From Agreia sp. Leaf283 (lineage in GTDB: Bacteria; Actinomycetota; Actinomycetes; Actinomycetales; Microbacteriaceae), in contig NZ_LMNF01000003.1 of assembly GCF_001422485.1 (NCBI RefSeq), forward strand, positions 1-64,000: 64,000 nt of DNA, written 5' to 3'. Positions within the stretch are counted from its first letter, which is position 1, and every line of letters starts with the position of its first letter. Shown here in pieces: positions 1-8,632 of the stretch. The notes under the pieces are model-generated. The model was given only the letters and a program-made list of their open reading frames with translations, was not told where the DNA came from and did not search any database. Both the position numbers and the translations under genes were made by a program.

Positions 1-1392
1 CTGAGTGGTGCAGCCGAGCACGGTTCCGGGTGCGGGGTTTCCCGGCAGGGGCATGGAGGTGACGCAGGTGACGTACTTGCCCTTCTGCGTGATCGGCATC
101 GACCAGCTGTAGCCGTGGTTCACTCCGAGGCCGGGCACGGCGACGTTCAGCTCCGGGCGCGGCACCGAAGCGGTCGAGTAGGCGGTGGTGTTCGAGCCAT
201 TCGGCAGATAGACGTCGATCTTGACCTGGTTGGAGGTCGAGAGGGAGGAGGCGTCAGCGGCCCAGCCGGTGAGGGCGAGGGTGCCGCCCGTTGCCGTGGC
301 CTTCTCGTACGCTCCGACCGGAGCGACTGGAGGCCCCATGGGCACCGGGCCGAACCAGTTCTTGTAGAGCGTGTAGAAGTTCAGGTTTCCGAACGCCGAA
401 CACGTGTCCGGGTTGCCGTTGATGGCCGCCTGGTTGGGCTGGTAGGGCGTGTAGTAGTAGAGAGCGGCGGTCGCCTTGTTGCGCACGACCACGTTCGACG
501 AACCGCAGGCGGCGTTGGGGGAGAAGCGAATGGAGCTGTTGCCGCCCACGGGGTACCACGTGAAGAAGTTGCTCGTACCCGGCGGGTTGCCGTAACGCTT
601 GAACTGGTACGCCGCCCAGTAGACCTGGTTGTAGAAGCCGGCGTAGTTCGCGTCGCAGTCAGCGGTGTCGGGGCACGCGTATCCGGTGGCGGCCGCGTAT
701 TGACGGGCGCTGGGCCAGCTGTCCGTGATGAGCGACTGCTCCTTCTGGAGCAGCACGAGCATCGCCTTCTGGCTGATACCGCAGGCGACGCCGACCTTGT
801 AGATGATCGTTGCCGCCGACTCCACGCCGCCGCCGTTGTAGGCGTTGCACATCGCGCTCGCCGGGCGGGACGTGGTCATCGTGGAGTAGTCCTTGAGACA
901 GACGTAGCCGGCCCTGCACGAAGAGAGCATGGCATTGAGGAAGTTCTGCACGGAATCCGCGTTCGCGGCGTTGCCGTCGTAGAAGAGCTCGTCGCTGATG
1001 ATGAATCCCGGATCGAAGCCGGAGGCAGCCAGCGGCGATACGAACGGCGAGAGGGAGTTGTGCTCGGGAACCTGCGACTGCAGCTTCTCCTGCGCATCCG
1101 CCTGTGCGGCGAGCTCTTCCGTGCTGGAATCTGGCGTGACGTTGGGGTCGGCAGCCTGGAAGCCGCCAGGGTCCACTGGATCGACGGGATCGGAGGAACC
1201 GTCGGTCACGGGGGCGTCTGCAGGAGGAGCGGGCGTGTCTTGGGGAGCAACCGGCGCCGTTGTCGACGTGCTGGTCGGTTCGGGGGTCGGCGTCACTGTC
1301 GACGCGGCTGCTGCCTCGGCCTGCACCAATCCTGTTGCGATCAGCGCGATGCTGACGATCGCTGACACCAATGTCCTACGAATATTCCCCAT
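1..1392 (-). CDS. Secreted hemagglutinin-like surface protein, 3' end cut by window edge
   Basis: An uninterrupted minus-strand frame of 464 codons starts at ATG 1392 and leaves the window without a stop. Residues 1-30 form a signal peptide (MGNIRRT, then a hydrophobic stretch ending AEAAAAS). Residues 31-95 are Pro/Thr/Ser/Asp-rich, a likely wall-spanning linker. The globular part begins near residue 115 (LSPFVSPLAASGFDPGFIIS) and carries paired cysteines (AMLSSCRAGYVCLKDY, CNAYNGG, YACPDTADCDANYAGFYNQVYWAAYQFKRYG) in an order I associate with actinobacterial proteins annotated as hemagglutinin or hydrolase-like secreted proteins. A further beta-rich part begins around residue 350 (GPVPMGPPVAPVGAYEKATATG). 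The role is unknown; wall-associated enzyme or adhesin is inference. The start is supported by a TAACAT -10 seven bases upstream. Confidence 0.8.
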   Translation of the reverse strand, partial: MGNIRRTLVSAIVSIALIATGLVQAEAAAASTVTPTPEPTSTSTTAPVAPQDTPAPPADAPVTDGSSDPVDPVDPGGFQAADPNVTPDSSTEELAAQADAQEKLQSQVPEHNSLSPFVSPLAASGFDPGFIISDELFYDGNAANADSVQNFLNAMLSSCRAGYVCLKDYSTMTTSRPASAMCNAYNGGGVESAATIIYKVGVACGISQKAMLVLLQKEQSLITDSWPSARQYAAATGYACPDTADCDANYAGFYNQVYWAAYQFKRYGNPPGTSNFFTWYPVGGNSSIRFSPNAACGSSNVVVRNKATAALYYYTPYQPNQAAINGNPDTCSAFGNLNFYTLYKNWFGPVPMGPPVAPVGAYEKATATGGTLALTGWAADASSLSTSNQVKIDVYLPNGSNTTAYSTASVPRPELNVAVPGLGVNHGYSWSMPITQKGKYVTCVTSMPLPGNPAPGTVLGCTTQ

Positions 1393-1393
1393 G

Positions 1394-1415
1394 CGTGTGA
1401 TGTTACAGTCACACG
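1394..1415 (-). promoter_or_regulatory. Promoter -10 with overlapping inverted repeat upstream of the secreted protein
   Basis: On the minus strand TAACAT ends seven bases before the ATG at 1392, so transcription would start at or next to the start codon. The same bases lie inside a perfect inverted repeat, CGTGTGA (1394-1400) and TCACACG (1409-1415), with an 8-base spacer. A protein bound there would block the -10. The arms resemble a Crp/GlxR half-site (TGTGA/TCACA) but the spacer is 8 and not the usual 6, so the identity of the regulator is open. Confidence 0.45.
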
Positions 1416-1521
1416 GCCTGCAACCGAAAGGATGCGTTAATAATCCTCGATTGCGCGGAGCCGGTCTGGCGCATCCCGCACCGGTGTCGGTATCGTCACC
1501 CAAGAGGGGGTGTCTGAGGTC

Positions 1522-3180
1522 ATGGGCAGAATTCGATTGGGGCGAGCGGCCACCGTGCTTCTCGTCGGCCTGTTGGCAGCGGTCGGGTTGAGCGCCGTCC
1601 CGCCCTCGACTCCTCCGGCCTGGGCGGCCACGCAGGAAGACGAGGTCTTCGCGCGTGTGAACTCGGAGCGCTCGGCGAACGGGCTCCAGCCGCTCTCCCG
1701 CGACTCGACCATCGAGGCCGCCGCAGAACAATGGGCGCAACACCTCAGCGACTCCGGAACTTTTGAGCACAGTTCGAACGACTGGCGAAGCGCCCGGATC
1801 CCGGCCGGCTGGAATTCGCAAGGCGAGAACATCGCCAGGGGATATACGAGCTCGGATGCCGTGATGACCGGCTGGATGAACTCCGACGGGCATCGCCGCA
1901 ACATCCTCAGCAGCAGCTACACGCGGATCGGGATCGGCTACGTGGCGGCCGGCAACTACTGGGTGCAGATCTTCGCGGGTTACTCCGGCGACACTCGACC
2001 GCCGCTGTCTGCGGGTACTCCGACCCTCACCGGAACGCCCGCCGTCGGGCAGACCCTGACGGCGCAGACCGGCACCTGGGGTCCCAGCCCCGTCTCGCTG
2101 TCCCTGCAGTGGTTCAGGGGCGGCACTGCGATCGCCGGGGCGACCGGCACCACGTATACGACGACCTTCCTCGATTCGGGCGCGAGGCTGAGTGTCTCGG
2201 TCACCGGCACCAAGTCCGGCTACAGAACCACCACAGTGTCGAGCGCGTCGACGGCCGAGGTGGCGACAGACAAGGTCGTCGAACGCATCGACGGTTCCGA
2301 CCGCTACGCGGTGTCCGTGGCCATCGCGGCGAAGGCCTACCCCGGCACCGCCCCCGTCGTCTTCGTCGCGTCGGGCGAGAACTATCCCGACGCGCTTGCG
2401 GCGGGTCCCGCCGCGGCAAAAGAGGGAGGGCCGCTTCTGCTGACGCCGGGTTCCTCCTTGCCGCAGTCGGTCGAAGAGGCGATACGGCGCCTGGCACCAG
2501 ACCGGATCGTCGTCGTGGGCGGAGTCAAATCGGTATCAGAGGTCGTGGTGAGCAGACTCAAGACGATCCAGAGCGAGGTCGACAGAGTAGCCGGCGCGGA
2601 TCGGTTCGAAGTGTCTCGCAACCTGGCCGTCCGGTCGTTCAGCGATACTCCTCCGTCGCGGGTCTATGTCGTGACGGGCAACACCTTTGCCGATGCACTG
2701 AGTGCGGGGGCGGCCGCGGCGGCACAGCGGGTTCCGGTCATTCTGGTCAACGGAGTGCAATCCTCGGCTGATGCGGCGACCCTCGACACGATCTCGGCCC
2801 TGGGGGTGACGAAGGTCACCATCGGCGGAGGCCCCAACTCCGTATCGCCGGGCATCGAGGCCTCCCTCACCCAATTGTTGCCCGACACCACCCGGCTCGC
2901 AGGGGCCGACCGCTACGTCGCTTCCCAGGCGATCTCCCGGGATGCCTACCCCGGGACGGCTTCACAGGTCCTGTTGTCGACAGGGCTGAATTTTCCGGAC
3001 GCGCTGGCCGGTGCCGCTTGGGCAGGAGTCATCTCGGCACCTCTCTACGTCGTGCCGGGAAACTGTGTGCCCCGAGGTGTTGTCGAGGAGATCTACCGGG
3101 TGAACGCCTCGACCGTGTCGTTGCTGGGAGGGCCGGCCTCGCTCACGCCAGAGGTGAAGAAGCTGGTCGTCTGCGGGTGA
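1522..3180 (+). CDS. CAP-domain protein with Ig-like module and CWB2 cell-wall anchor
   Basis: An exported wall protein of 552 residues. The start is taken at ATG 1522, with AAGAGGGGG about 11 bases upstream; an in-frame GTG at 1510 is the alternative. A signal peptide (VLLVGLLAAVGLSAV, cut near AWAA) leads into a CAP/SCP domain of about 125 residues (FARVNSERSANGLQPLS, FEHSSNDW, GENIARGY, GWMNSDGHRRNILS). Next comes an Ig-like repeat (LTGTPAVGQTLTAQTGTW, LQWFRGGTAIAGATG) and then about 300 residues with three cell-wall-binding-repeat-2 units, each with an R(I/L)xGxDRY opening, an (N/Y)(F/Y)PDAL-like core and a VGG or GGP turn. CWB2 repeats are known to hold proteins to secondary wall polymers. 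The CAP ligand is not predictable. It converges on the membrane gene ending at 3188. Confidence 0.88.
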   Translation: MGRIRLGRAATVLLVGLLAAVGLSAVPPSTPPAWAATQEDEVFARVNSERSANGLQPLSRDSTIEAAAEQWAQHLSDSGTFEHSSNDWRSARIPAGWNSQGENIARGYTSSDAVMTGWMNSDGHRRNILSSSYTRIGIGYVAAGNYWVQIFAGYSGDTRPPLSAGTPTLTGTPAVGQTLTAQTGTWGPSPVSLSLQWFRGGTAIAGATGTTYTTTFLDSGARLSVSVTGTKSGYRTTTVSSASTAEVATDKVVERIDGSDRYAVSVAIAAKAYPGTAPVVFVASGENYPDALAAGPAAAKEGGPLLLTPGSSLPQSVEEAIRRLAPDRIVVVGGVKSVSEVVVSRLKTIQSEVDRVAGADRFEVSRNLAVRSFSDTPPSRVYVVTGNTFADALSAGAAAAAQRVPVILVNGVQSSADAATLDTISALGVTKVTIGGGPNSVSPGIEASLTQLLPDTTRLAGADRYVASQAISRDAYPGTASQVLLSTGLNFPDALAGAAWAGVISAPLYVVPGNCVPRGVVEEIYRVNASTVSLLGGPASLTPEVKKLVVCG

Positions 3181-3187
3181 CCTGCGC

Positions 3188-4498
3188 CTAGGACCCCGCT
3201 CGGGGCAACTCGGTCGTCGGCGGCTTCAGCGCGAGCCCTTGTCGCCAGCTGAGCGAGTGCGCGGCCTTCACCATGCACATCACGAAGAACATCCACCCGT
3301 ACTCCACGAGAATGACGCTCTCCGCCGCGCTCGTCACGAGCAGGACGATGAGGATGAGGGCCGGCCACATGTAGATGACGCTCTTCTTCGACGTCGCCAG
3401 GATCCAGGAGCGCACGAGCGCGAGTCCCACCATGCCCACGAAGATCGCGAGGCCGATCAGCCCGACCTGAAAGTAGACATCGATGAACGCGTTAAGGCCC
3501 GACGTGTGCTGCCGGTTGCCCACGAAGTCGAGGGCGAAGAACGGCGACACGTTGGGCCGCCACAGGCCCACCCAGCCCCAGCCCTCGAGCTGGTTGTAGT
3601 CGATCAGGTTCGAGAGCTGGTTCCAGATCTCGAGCCTGTAGGTGAATTCCGCCCGAGCGCCGACGATCGCGAGGATGCGTGTGCGCACGAAGTAGGCGCT
3701 GATCGTTCCGATCACCAGAATGACCAGCATTCCGATCTGCAGGCTGCGGCGCAGCTCGGGCCTGGCCCGGCGCAGCGCGAGAACGGCCAGGGCGGCCACG
3801 AGCACGATCACGGCGACGCCCAGCGAGATGGGGGAGCGGGAGCCGATGAGGAGCACCCCGGCCAGAACGATCGAGTACAGGCTCAGGCCGCGTTGCACGG
3901 ACCGCGTGTTGCGCTCGACCAGGAAGGTGACAAGAGCGATCAGGGCGACGAAGCCCAGCATGTTGCGCGATCCGAAGATGCCCTGCAGAGGTCCGCCGTC
4001 GTCGAGGTTGCCCTGGATGCGCAGGAACGCGATCGGCAGGTCGAGCAGCAGGCCCGACAGGATCTCGAGCGCCAGCGAGGCCGTGAGCAGCACGCGCATG
4101 ACGTCGCCGACCGCGCGCACGATCTGGATGAGGTCGCGCACGAGTGCCACGTACAGCGCCAGGAACGAGAACGTCAGCTGGTAGACGACGCCCGTGATGC
4201 TCGACGTCTGGTACCTGCTCCACACGATCGTGATGGCGCACCAGCCCAGAAACACGAGGAGCGACAGGGGCAGAACGCCGTGCCAGTCGAGGTCTTTGCG
4301 GCGGGCCACCAGAGACACGGTCGCGAACACCACGAGGGTGCTCAGGATGCCGACCAGCCCGGCCCAGCCCATGGTCGCCTTGATGACGTGTACGGACAGT
4401 GCCGAGCCGATGGCCGCCACCGACAGCGCGGCCGAGAACCGCGGCGAGCCGAAGATCGCGGCGACCACCGCCCATCCGGGGTGCTCGGAGATCCTCAC
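3188..4498 (-). CDS. O-antigen ligase/polymerase-like polytopic membrane protein (second of a pair)
   Basis: A 436-residue protein with about ten hydrophobic segments and a large extracytoplasmic loop. The signature of the Wzy/WaaL O-antigen ligase superfamily is visible: the GIFGSRNMLGFVALIAL segment, RLEIWNQLSNLI followed by GWGWVGLW, then HTSGLNAFIDVYFQVGLIG. The conserved loop Arg and the H/N-rich motif before the last helices fit that family, whose members join or polymerise glycans on the outer membrane face. Here it probably handles a wall glycopolymer or exopolysaccharide. Its GTG start overlaps the stop of the upstream paralogue (GTGA), so the two are translationally coupled. Confidence 0.8.
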   Translation of the reverse strand: MRISEHPGWAVVAAIFGSPRFSAALSVAAIGSALSVHVIKATMGWAGLVGILSTLVVFATVSLVARRKDLDWHGVLPLSLLVFLGWCAITIVWSRYQTSSITGVVYQLTFSFLALYVALVRDLIQIVRAVGDVMRVLLTASLALEILSGLLLDLPIAFLRIQGNLDDGGPLQGIFGSRNMLGFVALIALVTFLVERNTRSVQRGLSLYSIVLAGVLLIGSRSPISLGVAVIVLVAALAVLALRRARPELRRSLQIGMLVILVIGTISAYFVRTRILAIVGARAEFTYRLEIWNQLSNLIDYNQLEGWGWVGLWRPNVSPFFALDFVGNRQHTSGLNAFIDVYFQVGLIGLAIFVGMVGLALVRSWILATSKKSVIYMWPALILIVLLVTSAAESVILVEYGWMFFVMCMVKAAHSLSWRQGLALKPPTTELPRAGS

Positions 4499-5871
4499 CG
4501 CGCGAGGCCGACCCGTCGCGGCCGCACCGGCGCGTCCGATTCGACAGGGCCGCCGTCGGGCACGGTCAGGTCGATTCCGGTGGCGCCCACGTCGAGTCGG
4601 GTCTTGAGCGCCATCAGCGCAAGGAGGGCGAACCCGCCTTCGACGAGCATGCGCGATTCGACGAACGACTGGGCGACAAGAAGCGTGAGGATGAGGGCCG
4701 GGAGCAGGGTGACCGGAACGAACGGAACGGCCGTACCCCGGGCATCCAGTTGCTCATCGACCGCGAACCACCACGACCGCCAGCACGCGCCGACGACCGC
4801 GCCGACGAACAGCACGAGCCCCACGATGCCGAGCTGCAGCCAGACGTCGAGCCAGGCGTTGTGGGCCTGCAGGTAGGTCACGCCCTTGCGCTCGGCGAGG
4901 TGGGTGAACGGCTCGACCCACGGCACCCAGTAGCTGACCCAGCCCCAGCCGAACGCCGGACGCTGCTGGGCGAGCCCGGTCACGGCGTTCCAGATGTCGA
5001 GGCGACCCGTGAGGTCGGAGCTCTTGCCGAAGAGCCGGAGGATCTGCGACGAGAATGCTCCCACCAGAACGGCGATCGCGGCGATGCCGGCGGCGCTCGA
5101 GACGAGGACCACCCTGCGCTGCCTCTGGTTCGACCGGCGCATCAGAATCAGGATGCCTGCGGCGGCGGCCACGATGACGAGCACGGCGATGGCCGTGGTC
5201 GAGCGGGTGAGCGCCAGCGTGGCCACCGCCACGGCGATCCACGAGTACGAGCGTGCGCGGCCCAGCGACCTCGACGTGAACTCGAGCGCGAGGCAGACGA
5301 GCGCGATCACGGCGATGAACGCCAGCAGGTTGCGGTTGCCGACGATGCCCTGGATGGGGTCTCCCGTGAAGAGGTCGGCCTGGCTCCAGAAGAAGGCGTC
5401 GGGGAGTTTTCCGTTGCCGTAGTCGACCCAGAACGGGATGATCGGGTGGCGCACGAACACGGCCACGATGAACTCGAAGAGCAGTGACAGGCCGAGGATC
5501 CAGCGCGTCGCGCGGCCGAGGGCGGTGAGGATGCGCGGCCACGACATCGAGGTGGCGAAGAAGATCGCCGCGATCACAGGGCCCGCCTGGGCGACCAGGC
5601 CGAGGAGCGTGGCCCCGGGGTAGAACGACCACGCGATAGACACGACCGCGAGGGCCAGGAAGGCGGTGAGCCCGAGCGGGACCCGACGGGGGGTCAACTG
5701 GCGCCATCCCTTGTCGCGGCTGATCAGCACCACCAGCGTGATCACGACCGCGAGGCAGAGGGCGGCGAACCCGTACCAGCCGATGAGGTTGCGCCAGAAG
5801 TCGCCGGCGAGGAGCGTGAAGAACGTGAGCACGGCCAGCGTCGAGCGGCCTGTGCTGGTCACGGAGTTCAT
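4495..5871 (-). CDS. O-antigen ligase/polymerase-like polytopic membrane protein (first of a pair)
   Basis: A 458-residue paralogue of the gene that follows it on the same strand. It shows the same order of motifs: about ten hydrophobic segments, GIVGNRNLLAFIAVIAL, RLDIWNAVTGL, GWGWVSYW, and AHNAWLDVWLQLGIVG before the last helices. The tail of about 25 residues is charged (VRPRRVGLAR) and cytoplasmic by inference. On the minus strand TAGTCT stands seven bases before ATG 5871, giving a likely leaderless transcript for the two-gene unit. No glycosyltransferase or flippase gene is next to the pair, so the substrate is not shown by context. Confidence 0.8.
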   Translation of the reverse strand: MNSVTSTGRSTLAVLTFFTLLAGDFWRNLIGWYGFAALCLAVVITLVVLISRDKGWRQLTPRRVPLGLTAFLALAVVSIAWSFYPGATLLGLVAQAGPVIAAIFFATSMSWPRILTALGRATRWILGLSLLFEFIVAVFVRHPIIPFWVDYGNGKLPDAFFWSQADLFTGDPIQGIVGNRNLLAFIAVIALVCLALEFTSRSLGRARSYSWIAVAVATLALTRSTTAIAVLVIVAAAAGILILMRRSNQRQRRVVLVSSAAGIAAIAVLVGAFSSQILRLFGKSSDLTGRLDIWNAVTGLAQQRPAFGWGWVSYWVPWVEPFTHLAERKGVTYLQAHNAWLDVWLQLGIVGLVLFVGAVVGACWRSWWFAVDEQLDARGTAVPFVPVTLLPALILTLLVAQSFVESRMLVEGGFALLALMALKTRLDVGATGIDLTVPDGGPVESDAPVRPRRVGLAR

Positions 5872-5878
5872 AGAGGCA

Positions 5879-5884
5879 AGACTA
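5879..5884 (-). promoter_or_regulatory. -10 element for leaderless start of the O-antigen-ligase-like pair
   Basis: TAGTCT on the minus strand is followed by seven bases (TGCCTCT) and the ATG at 5871. This spacing puts the first transcribed base at the start codon. No purine-rich ribosome binding site is present. Confidence 0.4.
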
Positions 5885-5890
5885 CCGATG

Positions 5891-6025
5891 CTCGTTCCCT
5901 GAGCCTGTCGAAGGGACCGGACGTGCGCTGCCTCGTTCCCTGAGCTTGTCGAAGGGGCCCGGCGTGCGCTGCCCCGTTCCCTGAGCTTGTCGAAGGGACC
6001 AGCCCCTCGACGAGCTCAGGCAACG
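5891..6025. repeat. Tandem array of the GTTCCCTGAGC(T/C)TGTCGAAGGG repeat, 41-bp period
   Basis: Three direct units start at 5891, 5932 and 5973. Each has CGTTCCCTGAGC(T/C)TGTCGAAGGG followed by a spacer ending GTGCGCTGC in the first two. A degenerate inverted copy (CCCCTCGACGAGCTCAGGCAACG) closes the array at 6003-6025, immediately before the acyl-CoA dehydrogenase stop. The same motif occurs near 37482-37569, 52107-52130 and 62666-62729. Confidence 0.9.
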
Positions 6026-6030
6026 AATCA

Positions 6031-7209
6031 CTACACGAACGCGGCGAAGCCCGTTAGCGCGCGGCCCACGATGAGCGTGTTCATCTCGCGCGTTCCCTCG
6101 TACGAGTACAGCGCCTCGGCATCGGCGAAGTGCCGTGCCACGTCGTAGTCGAGCACGATGCCGTTGCCGCCGAGCGCCTCGCGGCACCACGCGACCGTCT
6201 CGCGCATCCGGGCGGTCGCATATGCCTTGGCGAGCGCCGAGTGCTCATCGCGCTGGATGCCCTGATCGAGCATCTGCGAGACGCGCACGACCATGCCGAG
6301 GCTGGCAGTGATGTTGCCGATCGACTTCACGAGCAGGTCCTGGATCAGCTGGTGCGACGCGATCGGCTTGCCGAACTGCACGCGCTCCTTCGTGTAGCGC
6401 AGTGCAGCCTCGTACGCGCCGATCGAGTTGCCGACCGCGGCCCAGGCCACCTCGGCGCGGGTGAGGCGCAGCACCTTGGCGGTGTCGCGGAACGAGTTCG
6501 CGTTCTGCAGGCGCAGCGACTCGGGGACGCGCACGTCGGTGAGCGTGATGTCGGCGTTCTGCACGATGCGCAGGCTCTGCTTGTTCTCGATCTTCGTTGC
6601 CCGGTAGCCGGCCGTGTCGGTGGGAACGATGAAGCCCTTCACCTGGTTGTCGGCCGTGTCCTTCGCCCAGATCACGGTGATGTCGCTGAAGGTCGCGTGC
6701 CCGATCCAGCGCTTCTCGCCGTTCAGCACCCACTCGTCACCGTCGCGCGTCGCCGTGGTCTTGAGGCCCTGGGCGGAGTCCGAGCCCGACGTGGGCTCGG
6801 TGAGGCCGAAGGCACCGACGACCTCTCCCGCCGCCATGCGGGGCAGCCACTCGGCGCGCTGCTCGTCGGAACCCGTGACGCTGATCGCGCCCATCGCGAG
6901 TCCGTTCTGCACGCCCACGTGGGTGGCGACGGATGCGTCGATGCGGCCGAGTTCGAGGGCGACGAAGCCGCGGAACACGGCGGAGTTCTCGAACGGCTTC
7001 GTCTCGTCCCAGCCGAAGCGGTAGACGTCGAGGTCGGCGAGGCCCTTCACGATCTCGTGCGGGAACGTCGCCTTCTCCCAGTGCGCGTTCACAACCGGCT
7101 TGACCTCGTTCTCGAGGTAGCGGCGGATGCCGGCGAGGGCATCCTTCTCCTGGTCGGTCAGCATCGACTCGTAGCCGTAGAAGTCGCTCGCGAGAGGTTC
7201 CAATGACAT
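6031..7209 (-). CDS. Acyl-CoA dehydrogenase, glutaryl-CoA dehydrogenase-like
   Basis: A cytoplasmic FAD enzyme that oxidises an acyl-CoA thioester. The protein has 392 residues from ATG 7209, chosen because GGAG lies five bases upstream; a longer frame to 7248 lacks a site. The N-terminal helical domain is followed by the FAD-binding beta segment (AFGLTEPTSGSDSAQGLKT, GEKRWIGHA), and the C-terminal helical domain has RVQFGKPIASHQLIQ and ALGGNGI. The catalytic base is Glu371 in YEGTREMN, at the place used by glutaryl-CoA and related dehydrogenases, and the ending GRALTGFAAF is typical of that branch. The true substrate could be another short dicarboxylic or branched acyl-CoA. It is a single-gene unit, divergent from manA. 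Confidence 0.88.
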   Translation of the reverse strand: MSLEPLASDFYGYESMLTDQEKDALAGIRRYLENEVKPVVNAHWEKATFPHEIVKGLADLDVYRFGWDETKPFENSAVFRGFVALELGRIDASVATHVGVQNGLAMGAISVTGSDEQRAEWLPRMAAGEVVGAFGLTEPTSGSDSAQGLKTTATRDGDEWVLNGEKRWIGHATFSDITVIWAKDTADNQVKGFIVPTDTAGYRATKIENKQSLRIVQNADITLTDVRVPESLRLQNANSFRDTAKVLRLTRAEVAWAAVGNSIGAYEAALRYTKERVQFGKPIASHQLIQDLLVKSIGNITASLGMVVRVSQMLDQGIQRDEHSALAKAYATARMRETVAWCREALGGNGIVLDYDVARHFADAEALYSYEGTREMNTLIVGRALTGFAAFV

Positions 7210-7245
7210 GTGTGCTCCATTGCTCAAGGGTGTTCGGGTGCAACT

Positions 7246-7337
7246 CAATCAGCGAGGCCGCCACCGCTCCAACTGATTGGTAGTTTGGGCTAAGACTCGG
7301 CAGGCCGCACCGGGCGACGTTGTAGGTCGCTCATAAT
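7246..7337. promoter_or_regulatory. Divergent control region between acyl-CoA dehydrogenase and manA
   Basis: The 177-base gap holds an inverted repeat, CAATCAG (7246-7252) and CTGATTG (7273-7279), extendable with AACT/AGTT on the outside. This could be an operator for the dehydrogenase promoter. CATAAT at 7332-7337 is a plausible plus-strand -10 for manA, giving a leader of about 45 bases. No good -35 is seen. Confidence 0.3.
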
Positions 7338-7386
7338 GCTGCCCCCGGGTCGTGCTCCTCCCCGGCTTGTCAGAAAGGCGCCCGAC

Positions 7387-8622
7387 GTGTTCGTTGGCAT
7401 CACCAATACTCCCCGTGACTACTCGTGGGGGTCCACGACGGCGATCGCCGAACTGCTCGGAATCCCGTCGACCGGAGGGCCGGAGGCCGAGCTCTGGCTG
7501 GGGGCGCACCCCGGATCCCCTGCGCGCATCATCGACGGATCGATGCGGCACGGCGTCGACGATCTCGCCCAGTGGATCGCCGATGACAGGGAGACGGCCC
7601 TCGGGGCACACGCGCAGCTGCCGTTCCTGCTGAAGATCCTCGCCGCCGACGGGCCGCTGTCGCTGCAGGCGCATCCCACGCTCGAACGGGCCCGGCAGGG
7701 ATTCGATGCCGAGAACGCCGCCGGCATCCCGCTCGACGCACCCAACCGCAACTACAAGGACCCGCTGCACAAGCCCGAGGTCATCGTCGCCCTGAGCGAG
7801 ACCTTCGACGCCCTGTGCGGGTTCCGCCCGGTCGCCGAGATCCGCGATATCGTCGCGCTGCTCGAGACGTGGGACACAGAATCGGATGCCCCGGCGCCGG
7901 CCGTTCTCGCGCCTCTCGCCGCGCGGGCGCGCGCCGACGGCGACGAGGGAAGCGTCCTCCGCTCGCTGGTGGAGTGGCTGCTGGGCGGTTCGGAGGATGT
8001 CGCGACTCTCGTGAGCCGTGTCTCGGCGCTCGCGGAGGAGAACGAGCCCTCCGCCGCGGGGGAGTATGCGGCGTCGCTGCAGACCGTGCGCGACCTGGCG
8101 GTCGAGTACCCGGGCGATCCGGGAATCGTCACCTCACTGCTGCTCAACCGGGTGACCCTCTCGGCCGGCGAGGCGCTGTATCTGCCGGCCGGCAACATCC
8201 ATGCGTATCTGAAGGGGCTCGGCGTCGAGCTGATGGCGGCCTCCGACAATGTGCTGCGGGGTGGACTCACGCCGAAGTACATCGACGTACCCGAGCTGCT
8301 GTCGGTGCTCGACTTCGAATCGCTGCCCGTTCCGTACCTCCGCCCCACCTTCCCCTCGGAGGGGGTGGAGGAGTTCCGGCCCGGCGTTCCCGACTTCGTG
8401 CTGGTGCGCATCCAGACCCGGCTCAACGAGCGCGCGGCCTATCGACCCGACGGTGCGGCGATCGCGATCTGCACGTCGGGGTCGTTCGAGATCCACGGGG
8501 AGCGCAGCGACACCACCCTCGAGCGCGGCCAGTCGGTGTTCATCACGCCCGAGGAGGGTGCGATCACGTTCACGGGAGTGGGCACGATCTTCCTGGCGGC
8601 TCCGGGCGCTCCCGCCAACTAA
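7387..8622 (+). CDS. manA: Mannose-6-phosphate isomerase, class I
   Basis: It interconverts fructose 6-phosphate and mannose 6-phosphate, feeding GDP-mannose and mannosylated wall polymers. The start is taken at GTG 7387 (MFVGITNTPRDYSWGS) because AAAGGCG precedes it; upstream in-frame codons do not look like family sequence. The zinc site of type I isomerases is present: Gln and His in LSLQAHPT, Glu in HKPEVIVAL, and His in LPAGNIHAYLKG. The end of the protein forms a second cupin (ERGQSVFITPEEGAITFTG). The length of 411 residues is normal for the family. In Mycobacterium tuberculosis manA also lies in the whiB2 neighbourhood. Confidence 0.95.
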   Translation: MFVGITNTPRDYSWGSTTAIAELLGIPSTGGPEAELWLGAHPGSPARIIDGSMRHGVDDLAQWIADDRETALGAHAQLPFLLKILAADGPLSLQAHPTLERARQGFDAENAAGIPLDAPNRNYKDPLHKPEVIVALSETFDALCGFRPVAEIRDIVALLETWDTESDAPAPAVLAPLAARARADGDEGSVLRSLVEWLLGGSEDVATLVSRVSALAEENEPSAAGEYAASLQTVRDLAVEYPGDPGIVTSLLLNRVTLSAGEALYLPAGNIHAYLKGLGVELMAASDNVLRGGLTPKYIDVPELLSVLDFESLPVPYLRPTFPSEGVEEFRPGVPDFVLVRIQTRLNERAAYRPDGAAIAICTSGSFEIHGERSDTTLERGQSVFITPEEGAITFTGVGTIFLAAPGAPAN

Positions 8623-8632
8623 ATACGGGGTC

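Noticed and set aside
1394-1415. Canonical Crp/GlxR site
   Set aside because: The half-sites match but the spacer is 8 bases and not 6.
3239-4876. A 545-codon plus-strand frame
   Set aside because: It is rich in His, Glu, Arg and Asp with no domain and lies opposite the two well-supported membrane proteins.
5891-6025. Regularly spaced repeats as a short CRISPR array
   Set aside because: The spacers are almost identical to each other, the repeat occurs singly and inverted at other loci, and no cas gene is near.
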